Shown: positions 45,310 to 56,986 of the stretch, piece by piece
How the letters are laid out: each line of letters begins with the position of its first letter
Numbering within the stretch: the stretch's first letter is position 1
Origin: Inonotus obliquus
Taxonomy: Eukaryota; Basidiomycota; Agaricomycetes; Hymenochaetales; Hymenochaetaceae
Direction of reading: 5' to 3'
Length of the DNA stretch: 64,000 nucleotides
Assembly (NCBI GenBank): GCA_032164295.1
Contig: JAJHTX010000013.1
Coordinates: 744,001 to 808,000 of the forward strand
Made by a program: the position numbers and the translations under genes
Notes under the pieces: model-generated
Database searches by the model: none
What the model saw: only the letters and a program-made list of their open reading frames with translations
Told to the model about the DNA's origin: nothing

Positions 45310-45920
45310 CTAATCGTTGAAAATTCCAGACTTCTTGAGTACCTCACTCTTCTTGTTGGTCGTCACAAATGCGTGAGCATTCTTCGCCTGAGCCTTAGTG
45401 AGTTTATCCTGCAAGTCAGTCCAAAGCGCCTTAGCACTATTCGGTTGAGACTCCAACGACTTATCGGCGGACAGTACCTGAGTTGTGATTTGTGAGTTTT
45501 AGAAACAATATCTATGAGGCGGAGATTGAAAACGTCACCAACCTCAATGGCCTTGAAAGTCCAATCATGGCAACGCCAGTCAGTCTGGTTCTGCTTGAGC
45601 TCAATGGCCTTCAACTTCTTGATGAGATCATCCTTTGAGATTGTCAATGTTCCCAGGTAGCAAGCGGACTTCATCTTGCTAGTCTTGCGCCTAGTATCTT
45701 CCTCCTTGAACGTCCAAACGTTGCTGACATAGTTGAGATGCAGGCGGGTAACGTTCCCATCCGGTACGGCCTTCTCACCCTTCTTCGGTGGCGGATTGGG
45801 CGCAGATGGTACATAGAGCAGTCCGGTGTGGTACGGATCCTTGATTTCTTCAGTCTGTATACGCTCCCAAAGGACCATGTACAGAGCTGGATACGTAGCA
45901 GCTGATGAACTTGAAGACAT
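45310..45920 (-). CDS. conserved hypothetical protein, two exons
   Basis: Function not recognised. Exon 1 (45920-45543) and exon 2 (45477-45310) join in phase 0 after FKAIE to VLSADKSLESQPNSAKALWT, giving 181 residues. The protein is soluble, without signal peptide or membrane segment. YPALYMVLWERIQTEEIKDP and YHTGLLYVPSAPNPPPKKGE near the start and KSACYLGTLTISKDDLIKKL in the middle look well structured. The C-terminal 55 residues form an amphipathic Lys-rich helix (LWTDLQDKLTKAQAKNAHAF). The codon pattern and clean splice sites support a real gene. Confidence 0.7.
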
Positions 45921-48165
45921 AGTGAGCCTAGTAAACTGCTGGTTCTGCTGAGTTCCTGAAGTCTTGAGTTGAAGATTGAGAGAACGGAGTTCTGATGGAG
46001 ACCATAAGCCTCATAACCTGAGGCATTTTATACCGTTCCCGGAGCATCGTTGCGTGTAGACATGGCATTCACAGTTTGCCTGGTGTACGGAAGTTTTTGC
46101 AAGAGAAGGACACTAGTTCTCTGATGAGTTGAGGCCATAGCTCAAACGTCTCGTAACTCTTGCATAGAATTGAAATGAGGCGTCACATTCCATCGTGCAG
46201 CAGAAGCACGTACAATTGGACCGATATCCACATCAACAAATCGTTCAGGGACCTTGGATAAAGGATATGTTCAGTAACGGTTCTTGTACCAAAAATAAAC
46301 AATCTTCAGAATCCGCTAGTTGGTTATCCCTTGTCCTGTCCTGCCCATCTATCTTAGGCAGCAGAACTGAGGCCTTCGATTTGCCACTCTTCTCGGAAAA
46401 TCTAAATTTAGCCAAAATTTCATAAATCATTATCTAATTCCATCGGGTGCGCAAGGCGTCCAATGCGCCATAAAATGTGATGTGAATGCACATTACCTTG
46501 TAGCAATAACTTTGAGCCTGTGGCGTGAACACCAACAACCCACCTCGGAGTTCATACTGCACACTATTTGTAATGAACACAAAGTGAAGTAACGGAGACT
46601 AGTAGCCAGCGTACTATCGTGATCTGGATATTTTAGAGTCAGTCGCGGTTAATGACGTTTACTGTAGAATATGACTCCACCTTATCATTCGGGCTTTCAT
46701 GGCGTGTATTGTGTGATTCACCAACAGTGCGCCATAATGAGCAGTATTGTTGAGAATAACAAATTCGCGCGGCAGTAATATTGATACGCAAATGCCCAAT
46801 CTGGTCTAGCATACGGCTATCTTGCCATGATCAGTATATGGATCTCCCTTATGCCACATAAAATGCTTTTGGAGAGCTATTTTTATCCTCAAAGGATGCT
46901 TCTTTCGGAGCAGGGTATTCTTGGATGCAAGGAATATGATATTCCAGAATTGTTTCAGCATGTTGGCAAACGCAGACAAGAGGTCAGAGCTCCTCAATGC
47001 ATTTCGCCACTCTCAGACATATGCCTGCAAATTGAAATAACTGCCCGGATAGCAATTCATCCCAAAAACTGCGAGGGCGAACCTACCTACTGTTTCAGAC
47101 AAAATCCGAATTGGATCACCTTGAGGGATATGAAATGAGGGCGTCACCACGAGAATGGTTACGAGCATCAACTGAGGCGAAGTTCACCACTGATACATCC
47201 TCCAAGAATAGCACACCGCAACGGAGACCTGTGTCTGCTGTTGGATAACGGATATCAGTGTAAGAATTATCTCAGATGACCTGACGGACCTTGTCTTGTG
47301 GAGAAATTCCGTGAGGCATGGGATGAATGCAATCTCAAAGAACTTTCTGAAGCGGATGCTCTCACTGAGTATGGGAGAGATCTAGAAGCGCCATCAAGTA
47401 TCCGAAGAGTGGTGGTGAAGTCGCAAAACGAGGTCGAGAGGACTTCGATCAACAAAGACGGTGGTGGTTGATCGTTGGAGGAGAAAGACACGATGTTCAG
47501 GGCAGGGAGATGAACGAGCAGTGTAGAAATCAGAGGCAACTTGATAAGGTCCGAATTTCTCCCTCTACGTCACTTCCATTCACCTGTGTACATACTTTCA
47601 GACCAACACTGGCCCTATAAGCAAGGTGCTTTGGCGAAATTACGTTTGTTGGGAGTTTTATTTGGCCATTCTCGAGGATTTGCGCCACGAATTCAGAGCG
47701 GATACATACTCAACCCCAAACGGTGTTAGGATAGATCAGCCAATATCGACCTTTTGAAGTCGAGGCGTTTGTGAGTTCGTCGCAGCAGAAAAGAGTAGGT
47801 TAAACCGAGCCGATTCTCTTTCCTAATCGGACCAGCAAACCGAACCATCCCGGATCCCGCCCAGCTCCTCCAGACAGAAAGTACTGATACTCATCATCAG
47901 AGTTCTTGCAACCAAGGAAACTCTTCTCCAGCCATCTCATTACCCGCACGATGCGACTCTGTCCTGCGTTGATTGCTAGAATTGGCTATAAATATCGCGG
48001 TCCGGTTGCGCTGGAAATGTCCATTCATTTCACAAGATCTCGAAAATAGCGTCATCGTGTGAGACTATGGGATGTCGAGCGACCCACGGTTCAACGGTCT
48101 TGTCCCTCTTTTCTTTCGACGTCCACATCTCTCTACGGCTTGAGTAAACCAGAGGAAGGTTACAA
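45921..48165. other. long intergenic region
   Basis: No intact gene. A minus-strand frame at 47539-47267 (TLLVHLPALNIVSFSSNDQ) reads like a fragment of an F-box/LRR-type protein, without its N-terminus or continuation. Several short frames at 46.2-47.1 kb have no motifs. Confidence 0.4.
47267..47539 (-). pseudogene. possible F-box/LRR fragment
   Basis: The wording LLVHLPALNIVSFSSNDQPP followed by LLIEVL resembles LRR units of basidiomycete F-box proteins. No F-box, start context or splice partners are visible. Weak call from pattern alone. Confidence 0.25.
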
Positions 48166-49603
48166 ATGCCTTGGGACCCAGTCACCTTGAATGATGGTGC
48201 GCTTTCTCGCCTTTGCGGTCGTCGTGGGTGCGAAAGCTTTAGCTGAGCTCAAAATGAAGGTCGTTTGATGCCGAGCATCGCGTATGGGACGTGGACGCTT
48301 GGGAATGGACAAGGTGTCGTCGACCAAGTTGAACAGGCGCTGAATGTTGGGTTCTCCCACATTGGTAAGTGCTCACTTGCTTACCTCATTTCTTTGATGC
48401 TGATGGTGCGGAACGTTATGGGGGATAGACACGGCACAAGTATACCGAAATGAAGTTGAAGCAGGACAGGCTTTCAAGGAAAGCGGGCTCGCAAGGAATG
48501 ATGTATTCATCACAACGAAGTGGTCGGGGTTGGATGGGTTGGACATACAAACGTCGATTCACAACAGTTTGAAGAACGTTTGTGTCTCGCGTTTCTAAGT
48601 TTCCATTCTATAAGTTAAGCTTAACGCACTTTCGTTCTTCTTCGTCTTGGGCCGTGGTATGTGTTTCAATCGGGCAGCTGGGAGTCGACTATGTGGACCT
48701 GTATTTGATCCATTCCCCACGACTCGCACAGCCGGACATTGCAACTGTCTGGGCCGGGATGGAGAAAGTGAAAGCTGATGGACTTGCTAAGTACGCTTTT
48801 TGTGCGGGCTATAAACATGAAAGTTTCTGACCATGATGTAGGAGCATCGGAATAAGCAACTTCGACGCGAAACAGACAGCTGAACTCCTTGCACGCGCAA
48901 AAGTTAAACCAGTTGTTAACCAGGTATGTATTCACAGCATTACCAAAATGTTCGGTATCCCCGAATAGCTTTCGCTCATATCACCGTGCCAATATGAGTG
49001 ATTTACTGACACTAATAATAACTAGATCCTATTCCACCCGTATGTACACATCCGACAATCCCCCGTCGTAGCAGCTGCCAAAGCTGCCGGTATTGTTGTG
49101 GAGGCTTACAGTCTTCTCATGTACGTATTACCATCCTCCGAATGATCCTTGAAGTGCAAACTGATGCTCTTCGCATAATAATCTGGAAATTAGACCAATA
49201 ACACGTCAGCCTGGAGGTCCGCTTGACAAGCCGCTTGCACGTATTTCTGAGCGACTTGGTGCATCGACGGATCAGGTACTCATGGCGTGGGCACGCTCAA
49301 AGGGTGTAGTTGTCGTTACGTGAGTCTTCCTTTCTGTTTTCTACATCTCATCTTTATCTTATGAAATCACCTTCCGAATTGCTTCTTAATAGAACAAGTT
49401 CAAAAGAGTCCCGTCTAAAGGGGTATCTCTCTGCCGCCGATCTGAAGCTAACTGCAGAGGACATCGCAGATATTGACGCAGCGGGTGCGATCGGTGAGAA
49501 AAGGACGTATGCGCGTGCATTTATCCGTCGTGCAGTTATAGTTGCCCTTATTGGTGCTGCGGTATTGGGTGCTTGTGGGTACCTTGGCGTCGATGTGGTT
49601 TAG
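48166..49603 (+). CDS. aldo/keto reductase with C-terminal membrane anchor
   Basis: NAD(P)H-dependent oxidoreductase of the AKR superfamily. Eight exons: 48166-48196, 48260-48364, 48429-48577, 48678-48790, 48842-48923, 49026-49120, 49194-49319, 49393-49603. It starts MPWDPVTLNDGRLMPSIAYG. The catalytic tetrad is visible: Asp and Tyr in DTAQVYRNE, Lys in ITTKW, His in LYLIHSP. The barrel continues with SIGISNFDAKQTAELL, VNQILFHPYV, VVAAAKAAGIVVEAYSLLIP and DQVLMAWARSKGVVVVTT. The C-terminus is unusual: after the last barrel helix comes RRAVIVALIGAAVLGACGYL, a hydrophobic segment behind two arginines, suggesting a tail anchor. Substrate unknown. Confidence 0.88.
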
Positions 49604-50989
49604 GTTGGGGAAGTTTGGATGTCCAATTCCTTCGTGCAGTGAGTGGTAGGGACAGGCTGCGTCTGGAAACTGGGCATGAAAACGTCAAAGAAGATATCAC
49701 TAGTACTGGAATTCCTTCTTGTACATTAAGCTGGTGCTGTTCCTTATTTGATACCAATAGGAATTGATCTTTGTTTGAGGATTACATGATAAGACCCTTG
49801 TGTTGATGCAATCCTTCAGAGGCAATGAACAGGCTCCACCATTTTGTGAATATGTACATCATTGTGCCATCTCCATCTCCATCTGCTCCTCAATATAATC
49901 CAAAGGTCTTCCGTCTGCAATGAAACTCAAATGTTGGGGCCGTTGAGCGGAGCAAGATAGCCTTGCAAACCGTTCCATGACGCAGTACACGATTTTGAGA
50001 ACAAAAATATAACTATGCGTCGCTGTTTTCATCGTTATCGGCATTGCTGTTGCTCCTTGCGTCCATGCAAACCATGTCCCAGACAAAGAACTCTGCCCAA
50101 ATTCGGTTCGCAGCGATCTGGTCCGAATGCTCTACCACAACTTCATTTGCTTCCGTCTCCATCGCGAAATGACGGAAAAATAGAAGTATCAGTTCCTTTG
50201 CCGTCCGAAATATTCATATGGATAAGAATACTCGTTGTACAGAAGCCCATTGCACCTACCTTGGAAGAAGAACCATCTCTACTAGGGACGACGCACAACT
50301 TTTGCAAGAGTCGTTACAAAAGAAACCGAACATGAGTTGTCGCGAATACCTATTTCACCCGGAGCGGTACGGAAATGAATACAGATTCTCGAAGCGATGA
50401 GAAAGATTGAAATTTTTTCTGTTCTTTCTTCGCGACTCGAACAACACGGTCTCAGCCAGAGACTGTAGCCGTAGAGCACAGACGGATATGAATTGGCCGA
50501 ACAACGGACCGAGCCGTCCCATCAAATCACGTGGAATTGGAATGAAGTAAGTACGAGGAGAAGAAAAATTCGATGACTTGTCCGTTGACCCCGATCTTCT
50601 TCGCATTCCTATCCGGACTCTAATTGTCTCGTATACCCTTTCGCATGTAGCGAACATGAAACAACACGTTTCTGTGCTTCCCGTAATATCGTTTAAGGAT
50701 AATAGGAGGCGACGAGGGCCCCTCGTTCCTAATGGACTCGAGGTGGAGCGTTGCATCGAAGGAGACTCTGAAATCAGAAGTGCGGCGAGTACCGGAAGAC
50801 TATCTTGTAGGAAATACCACAAAGCTTACGGGAGACGTTGATCTCCGTCGGCCCTATTTCGATTATTGTGCTGCCGACAGGGTCGTGACAGTCTTCTGTG
50901 GCGCGTATAAAGACTGGCCATCCCTCGCGATATCCTCCCTAACATTGTGCAAAGTACCTGTAGCTGCACTTTTCTCTGAGGCGACGACT
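49604..50989. other. intergenic and leader of the F-box gene
   Basis: No supported gene. From 50732 the frame of the following gene is already open with an ATG, so a longer N-terminus is possible, although that part lacks domain character. Confidence 0.4.
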
Positions 50990-53331
50990 ATGGCTGTAGT
51001 CAGCCAGCTATCACCCTACGTTCCGCAAACACACTTCGACACGCTCGTCGATGATGTCCTCATCCAGATCCTTTCCCTCTTGCCTGTCCGGGACGTCTTG
51101 CATCTTCGCCAGACCTCCAAGCGTATGGAGGCACTCTCTCATGTTTGTGCCGTCTGGCGTACTCTTTTTGCCCGAGACGTGCTCACCTGCGGTCGACCCA
51201 TTCCTGGCTTCTCATTTTCACCGACCCCGCGACTTCTACAGCTTTGCGCGCTAGAGCCATCTTTCGAAAGGTTGGATCATGTCGACCTTGATGACGATAA
51301 GTACAATGCAGCTCGTGAGCTCATTGAAGCTAGTGACCTGGAGGCTCGTACTTTGCTCGCACTTCGACTCGAAAAGTCTTGGAAGACATCACAGCACGCT
51401 TCTGCGACCACATACCCAGTTTCCGAATGTATTGGAACAAGTGGATCACGCTCGCGTACATTCGAAACTCCTACTGCCATCCGTGACGCGTTCCTTGTAC
51501 CGGGCGGTCGACTTATCGTCACCATGCACGCAGACAGGTTGCGTTGCTGGGATCTTGGTGTCCCTCATGCAAGCGGCTCGGACAAATTACAGAACTCTTC
51601 GTTTACCGGCGTGAAATGTGTAGGCGAATTGGTCTTCCCGCAGGTCGTACGTGACGCAGCGATGTGCATGGACGCACGTCCCGGTGCCTCCTCCGTTGCC
51701 GTAAACGGACGTCATAAAGAATTCAACATATCTTTCGCATTCATCCCGGACGTTATCCCTAAGTGGCAATCCGATTCTACTCCGATGATAACGTCCCAAG
51801 AGCGGGTGTGTGAGATCTTATCTGTCCGTCTTGATCCCCTTCGGTCTGTGCACAGTTCCCCTTCCGGATCCCTGGCCGGTAGTCCGTTCTCAACGCCCGT
51901 ACCGTCCTTCCTTCGCGAAGGCGCTGTTCGTCTTCCAGAAGTGCTTCCTACGCCGTTATACCCAGAGGGATCGATCTCGGCCCAGACCATGATCGGAGAA
52001 CAATGGGGACCGCAGAGATTTTCACGAGGCAAACTCGGGAAGTTGCTGCTTATGTATGGTTCGGTTCTATTCTTTGAGTCCTTCATTCCCGCTCCGCCCG
52101 CGGAAAACGAGCACGATGGGGTCGAGAGAAAGCCGAAATACGTAGGGATCGAAGTCCTTGACTGGAATGAACCCACGAATACCGTATTGCTTGAGTATCC
52201 TGACCCACAGGTCAGTGTACGATTACTTTCCCCCTCGGTAATGGAAATGCTAATGGCTTTGAACAGGTTGGACCATACGTCGGCATTTATGTCCATGCCT
52301 CGGCAGAGCAGGTCCTCATTGTGTGGCAGAACTGCAGCGCATTGTATCCTTTGCCATTCATGGCTTCGAATTTGTCATCTGTGTTGTTATCAGGATCGCT
52401 ATCCGGATCTGCGTCAGGATCGACATCGGCGTGTCCGTCTAGACCGTCCTCTCATACTATCTTGAAATCTTCGCCACATTCGCCTTCTCTATCGCCTTCC
52501 CTATCAACCACGCCTCTGAGCTCATCACCCGGTTCGCCCCGATGGAGTCTTCGCAGAACTGATTCGGATTTGCACGCTGACGGAGGCGGAATGAAGGCGG
52601 ATTCGGGTATCGAGATTGACCCGGAGCCGGAGCCCGAACCGAGACGAGTAGTGACGATGCCTAACGTTGTGTTTGCTTTGAGCGAACCCGTCGAGGCGCC
52701 TATAGCGTTTTCCCTGTGTGATGTAGATGTGTTGGGACTCGACTTTACGAGAGCAGGGGTTGAGAAGCACGAACATGAAGATATCGGGCTTCCGCACCCG
52801 CTGACAATCGTTGCGCGATCGTGCGCTCAACCGAGTCGGAACGTTCAGTCCGTATTGACCGCCTCACCAAATCCTCAGGCCACCCCTACTAGCCGCACTG
52901 AAGATAAATTCACGTTCCGACTTTCTCGTATCCCTACCACAACGCCGGATGCCGAGTTGGGCGATGTCGCAGCTCTTGCTCTAGGACCCTCTGGTAGAGG
53001 TGTACGTGCTGATGCCAATGGTAATTTGTTCCGATGCATGCGTTCCGAGGTTGTTTTACCTAGGATCGGTTACGGATTTGGATTCGGATATGGGTTTGGT
53101 AATGAGATGAAGGCGAGCACAGTGCCGACGTTAGACTTCTGGCCTTGGAGGTGCGCGGCTGTCCTGCCGTTGTCGCCTTCATCTTCCGCAATATCTGAGG
53201 ACAGAGGGGCGAACCGACTGATCCTTCGCTTTGATGACGGGATGGGTCGTATTGTCGCTGCGCCCCGCTCAAATGCTGCGGATGGTCAGGTGGATGGCAC
53301 GAGTGAGATTACTGTCTTGGATTTCGCTTGA
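50990..53331 (+). CDS. F-box protein, large, likely WD40-like C-terminus
   Basis: Start chosen at the ATG 50990 (MAVVSQLSPYVPQTHFDTLV), just before the F-box DDVLIQILSLLPVRDVLHLR ... MEALSHVCAVWRTLFARDVL. One intron (52211-52266) joins LEYPDPQ to VGPYVGIYVHASAEQVLIVW, giving about 760 residues. Blocks such as GGRLIVTMHADRLRCWDLGV resemble one blade of a beta-propeller but regular WD repeats are not clear. A long Ser/Pro-rich insert (SSPHSPSLSPSLSTTPLSSS) and an acidic EIDPEPEPEPRR follow. A Gly/Phe-rich stretch (RIGYGFGFGYGFGNE) sits near the C-terminus. Presumed SCF ubiquitin-ligase adaptor of unknown substrate. Confidence 0.82.
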
Positions 53332-54025
53332 TCATCCCCCCCCTTCTCGACATCTTTATTTCCGTAGGATTCCTATATACCCTTATTCTGGACGTGTACA
53401 ATGCCATAGTTATCTTTTTCTTCTCGGTGATGTTGTATCGTTTCTCCACATATGCCCCGCGTTCCTGTATTCGTCTTCTTCCTGTGGTATACTGGACGTT
53501 CTCTATTAGATTAGACTAGAATAGATAATCGTTTGAGTGACTATGGATTCATTTCATTTCTATTGGGACTCTGGTCCATTAAGTCGGTTTTTCAGTGTCA
53601 TATAACGGTGTCGATCAGTACTATGTTGATCCTTGTGCATATACCAATCACTACCATAAGTATTTCGCGGGAGACCATTTACAACTGCCGATCACCAAAA
53701 TGACCGAGGCCACAAACTGTTACTGCTACGAGGCTACCAAGAAAACTTATTTCAATCTCTTCGATTACTTGTGTGGAACGAGTCCAGAATACCCGCATCT
53801 CGACTAGTTGAACTGAAAGGTCCAAAGCTGATTGTCGTCATCACTTTCCCCCTTCACCTCCACCTTATTTGCATTACTACCAGCGATTTTCTGCAGCATT
53901 CTTCAGATCATCTTCGTAAATCATGCACAGCCAGACACTTACACTATTCATCATAGCGGTCGCGACAACATTCTTCCCGTGGTTGAAAGCAGCTTCAAAT
54001 GGAGCGATCCTGAAGGTCACAGAAA
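53332..54025. other. intergenic
   Basis: 3' region of the F-box gene and of the convergent small gene; no coding or repeat signal seen. Confidence 0.4.
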
Positions 54026-54554
54026 TCAAGATCTGGAAATTGAGAAACGTATTGAACATAGATACTTGAAAATAAGCTTATTTCTGTTAGGTTGAATAAG
54101 CTTCCAAGCCTGCGGTTGGCCGCCCTGCACGAGCGTGTTGTCCTTAAAGATCGATTTCAGGGTGATGCATACAAAATGGATCAGGAGACTGAACGAGATA
54201 CCTCTGGATTGAGACGAAGGTAACCGCCGCGACCATCGATTGCGCCGGAGTTGCTCTGCAATGTAGAAACGACCTGGAGTGTGAAGACGGTCTCACCATT
54301 GCTCGAAGGATAGATCAAAATCTTCCACTGTGCATGATATGAGCATGAAAGTCAATATCAGAGGAATGATTTACACTCTGGTTGTTGCTGTTGTTGGCTT
54401 CGTGTACACCAACGGGATTCTCGTCCTGAATGGCGAACTTGTTGTTGTCGAGCCAGAACCCAGAGCCAGCATTCTTAATTTTGTAAATGCCCCCACTGGT
54501 CGGGAACACAGCTCCGGTGTCACTGATAAAGGATTTCTGCTCGTGTGTAGACAT
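54026..54554 (-). CDS. small beta-trefoil-like protein (ricin-B/I66-like), tentative
   Basis: About 140 residues in three exons (54554-54375, 54327-54202, 54143-54026). It begins MSTHEQKSFISDTGAVFPTS, then GGIYKIKNAGSGFWLDNNKF, which matches the first strand pair of fungal beta-trefoils (G-x-Y-x-I-x-N). Exon joins yield NNQSWKILIYPSSNGETVF and later QGGQPQAWKLIQP; the recurring Q-x-W-K-(I/L) at domain turns is typical of ricin-B-type lectins and of basidiomycete beta-trefoil protease inhibitors. No signal peptide, as usual for these cytoplasmic defence proteins. The sequence cannot decide between lectin and inhibitor. The last exon border and its final 20 residues are uncertain. Confidence 0.5.
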
Positions 54555-56986
54555 TGTGTAAAGACGATGAGGATTGAAAGATAGACTCTTAGTAGTTGTT
54601 TCAAGGATGACTTTGAAGCTGATGATTTCGCTGGGACAAGCATTGATTTTATACCTTGCTGAGGGCTAGGATTAGTCAACCAACTCGTCGGTCGTTGTTG
54701 TCTCCGATCATGAGACATCAAAGGGATTCGCACCTGAACGTGCAGAAATGCAGACGCATCACCGTGAAAGTGGAAATGTGTTGCCCTGTCGTAAGCAAAC
54801 ACCGTGGTCAGTGCAAAGCGCCCGTCATTAGCCGCTGAACAGCTTAGGCGCTCAAACTATACAAAAGGTAGTGCTCATACCGATTTCACATGTCGACGAT
54901 GTGTTCTCAGGTTTGAGCTCCTTAGTCTTTCCATACTTGTATTGGGGATGGTGCCTCATCTCTCTTAAATAGGCATGGTAGACGACAATATGGGGTGGTG
55001 GTCCGTAAATTGTGTATGCGGGAATTACTGATCTGTACGTATGAGAAGAGAGAAGAGAGAAGAGAGAAGAAAGAAGAGAGAAGCGAGAAGAGAGAAAGGT
55101 GGATCCCTCCTTGCCTTTCTCGCATTCCACTTCATCCCTTTCGTTTCCGCATAGTTTTTACAGTTTTACTGATCAATACACGAAGGAAAATGCGTTGGGT
55201 GCTAAGTGCATGCCATTTGGAGATAAAGGGCCGGCGGGCTCAAATTCGTGGGCGCTACCGGCTCCAAAAGCCGAGAAAATTAATTCGCAGAAAGATACTC
55301 ACCACTTGTATACCAGGATCACCTCGAATCCTGTAACATGGGGACGATTTGGGATACTACAATCCTACCGATGGTACCGATTTGCACCTGGAAGTCACAT
55401 ATAGTAAGGTCGTAGGATGCTGGTGCGACAAAGTGCAATGCAGCTGGTTAAGCATGCTGGGCTTACACTTTGTAGTCAGTGAACGTCTATTGAGAAGAAA
55501 ACAAAAACTGTAGAAGTGAGAGAAGGAGACTCACCGGCACAAAAGAATTCCGAACAAAGAGCAGGCGCTAGAGGTATCCGAGGGTAGTCCGCAAAATAAT
55601 CAATACAGCGCTTGTACGAACGAACAACGTCAGACGGGCGCTAAGCTGGTAGGGTAGAACAAGTAAGGCAAGGAGTCATCAAACAAGCTAGAGTATTATG
55701 TAAGGTAACATTACGTAAATCTTGCTTCATCCTTACTACCGAAACCAAGCTGAGGCAGGATCTATTCCTTCATGGCATGTAAAGTTCATATAACTTGTAC
55801 TGTGCCTGTGTGACAATCAGACTGATGAAGAACAAGAGTGAAGTTTAGTCTTCGAACATGGATCCGGCGCCAAAGCACCTCTGTGGACTCCGATAGACTC
55901 GGAGAAGTATCCTCCCGAATTCCTCTGGAGAAACCATTACCAGCAAATTCATACATAAAGCCTGGGACATACCAATAACGGTTCCGCTTTGTCCTTCAAG
56001 TCTCCCGTCAACAGCGGGAAGCATAGTTCTCGTCCGGGTCTTATCCGACTTTCGACCTCGATGGTGACCTCTCCTGCCTTTTGTTGATACCTCCAAGCAC
56101 CAGTACCGCGCCGATTACCATCAACGAAACCAAGTTCCCCTAAGTTTTTCTGTGATACTTCAGATGAAATTGCCCAGCGATCCCACATCGCTCTGGAGTT
56201 ACTTGCAGATGGCACCCATTTCGGCCTTCAAGGGAGTACGATTCTCGACAAGGTATCAATCTTGGTTCCCGAGAAAATGACTCTTGCTGTGTTCGAAGCT
56301 ATGCCTCTGCGAGCACAACGGCTTTATTTGTGGGGGGAGAGCATCCCTTGGATTGACCTTGAGGTTCGTATCTCCAATAACGCGTTGGGCTTGGAGGGTT
56401 CCTGTTCTGCTACCGTTCTTCTTTCCTTTAGGTGGCTCGTTCTTCTCGGAAGACATAAACGGTCTCCTGGCCGCGTTACATAACATGGCAGCATCCCGAG
56501 GGACCGAACATAAAGCCGTCACGAAGATCAACAGAGGATGTTTCCCAATTGATTCTACCCACTCGACGGCGAGTGTAGGCTTTACCAAACAAGACGGTCT
56601 TGAACTAGGGCAGGAGTACAGTATCACGTAGCAGGTTGACCGTTAAGCGTCGACTTGGAAAATGTTGGGATGGAACTCCATCCAAGCCTCGTTATGAACC
56701 GCAGGAGACACTGCATCACTTTCGGATCTCCAATAGTATGTATAGCATGTTACCGCCTTACTCTTGCGATTAGATGCTGAGTATAAGGCGCTATGCACAG
56801 AATAGCATGCGTCGAAAGCTTCTTTAAATCGATCTCGAATATATGTTGTGTTGTGGATGGATCACGAAACAAAAAATTGAAAAACATCTTGTAGGCGGAG
56901 TACACGTGACTTATGTGTGAAGTGGACTTTTGCAACGACAAGGTAAAGACCCCTCAACTTTGCATCCATGCGCCCATAATTCGCGT
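54555..56986. other. long intergenic region
   Basis: Weak frames on both strands around 55850-56630 lack motifs and splice support. A polypurine microsatellite lies at 55043-55098. Confidence 0.4.
55043..55098 (+). repeat. GA-rich polypurine microsatellite
   Basis: Fifty-six bases made almost only of A and G (gagaagagagaagagagaag units); the complementary strand is a polypyrimidine tract. Confidence 0.85.

Noticed and set aside
55949..56627. Overlapping frames on both strands as a gene
   Set aside because: No start context, splice signals or domain motif; both strands look equally plausible.
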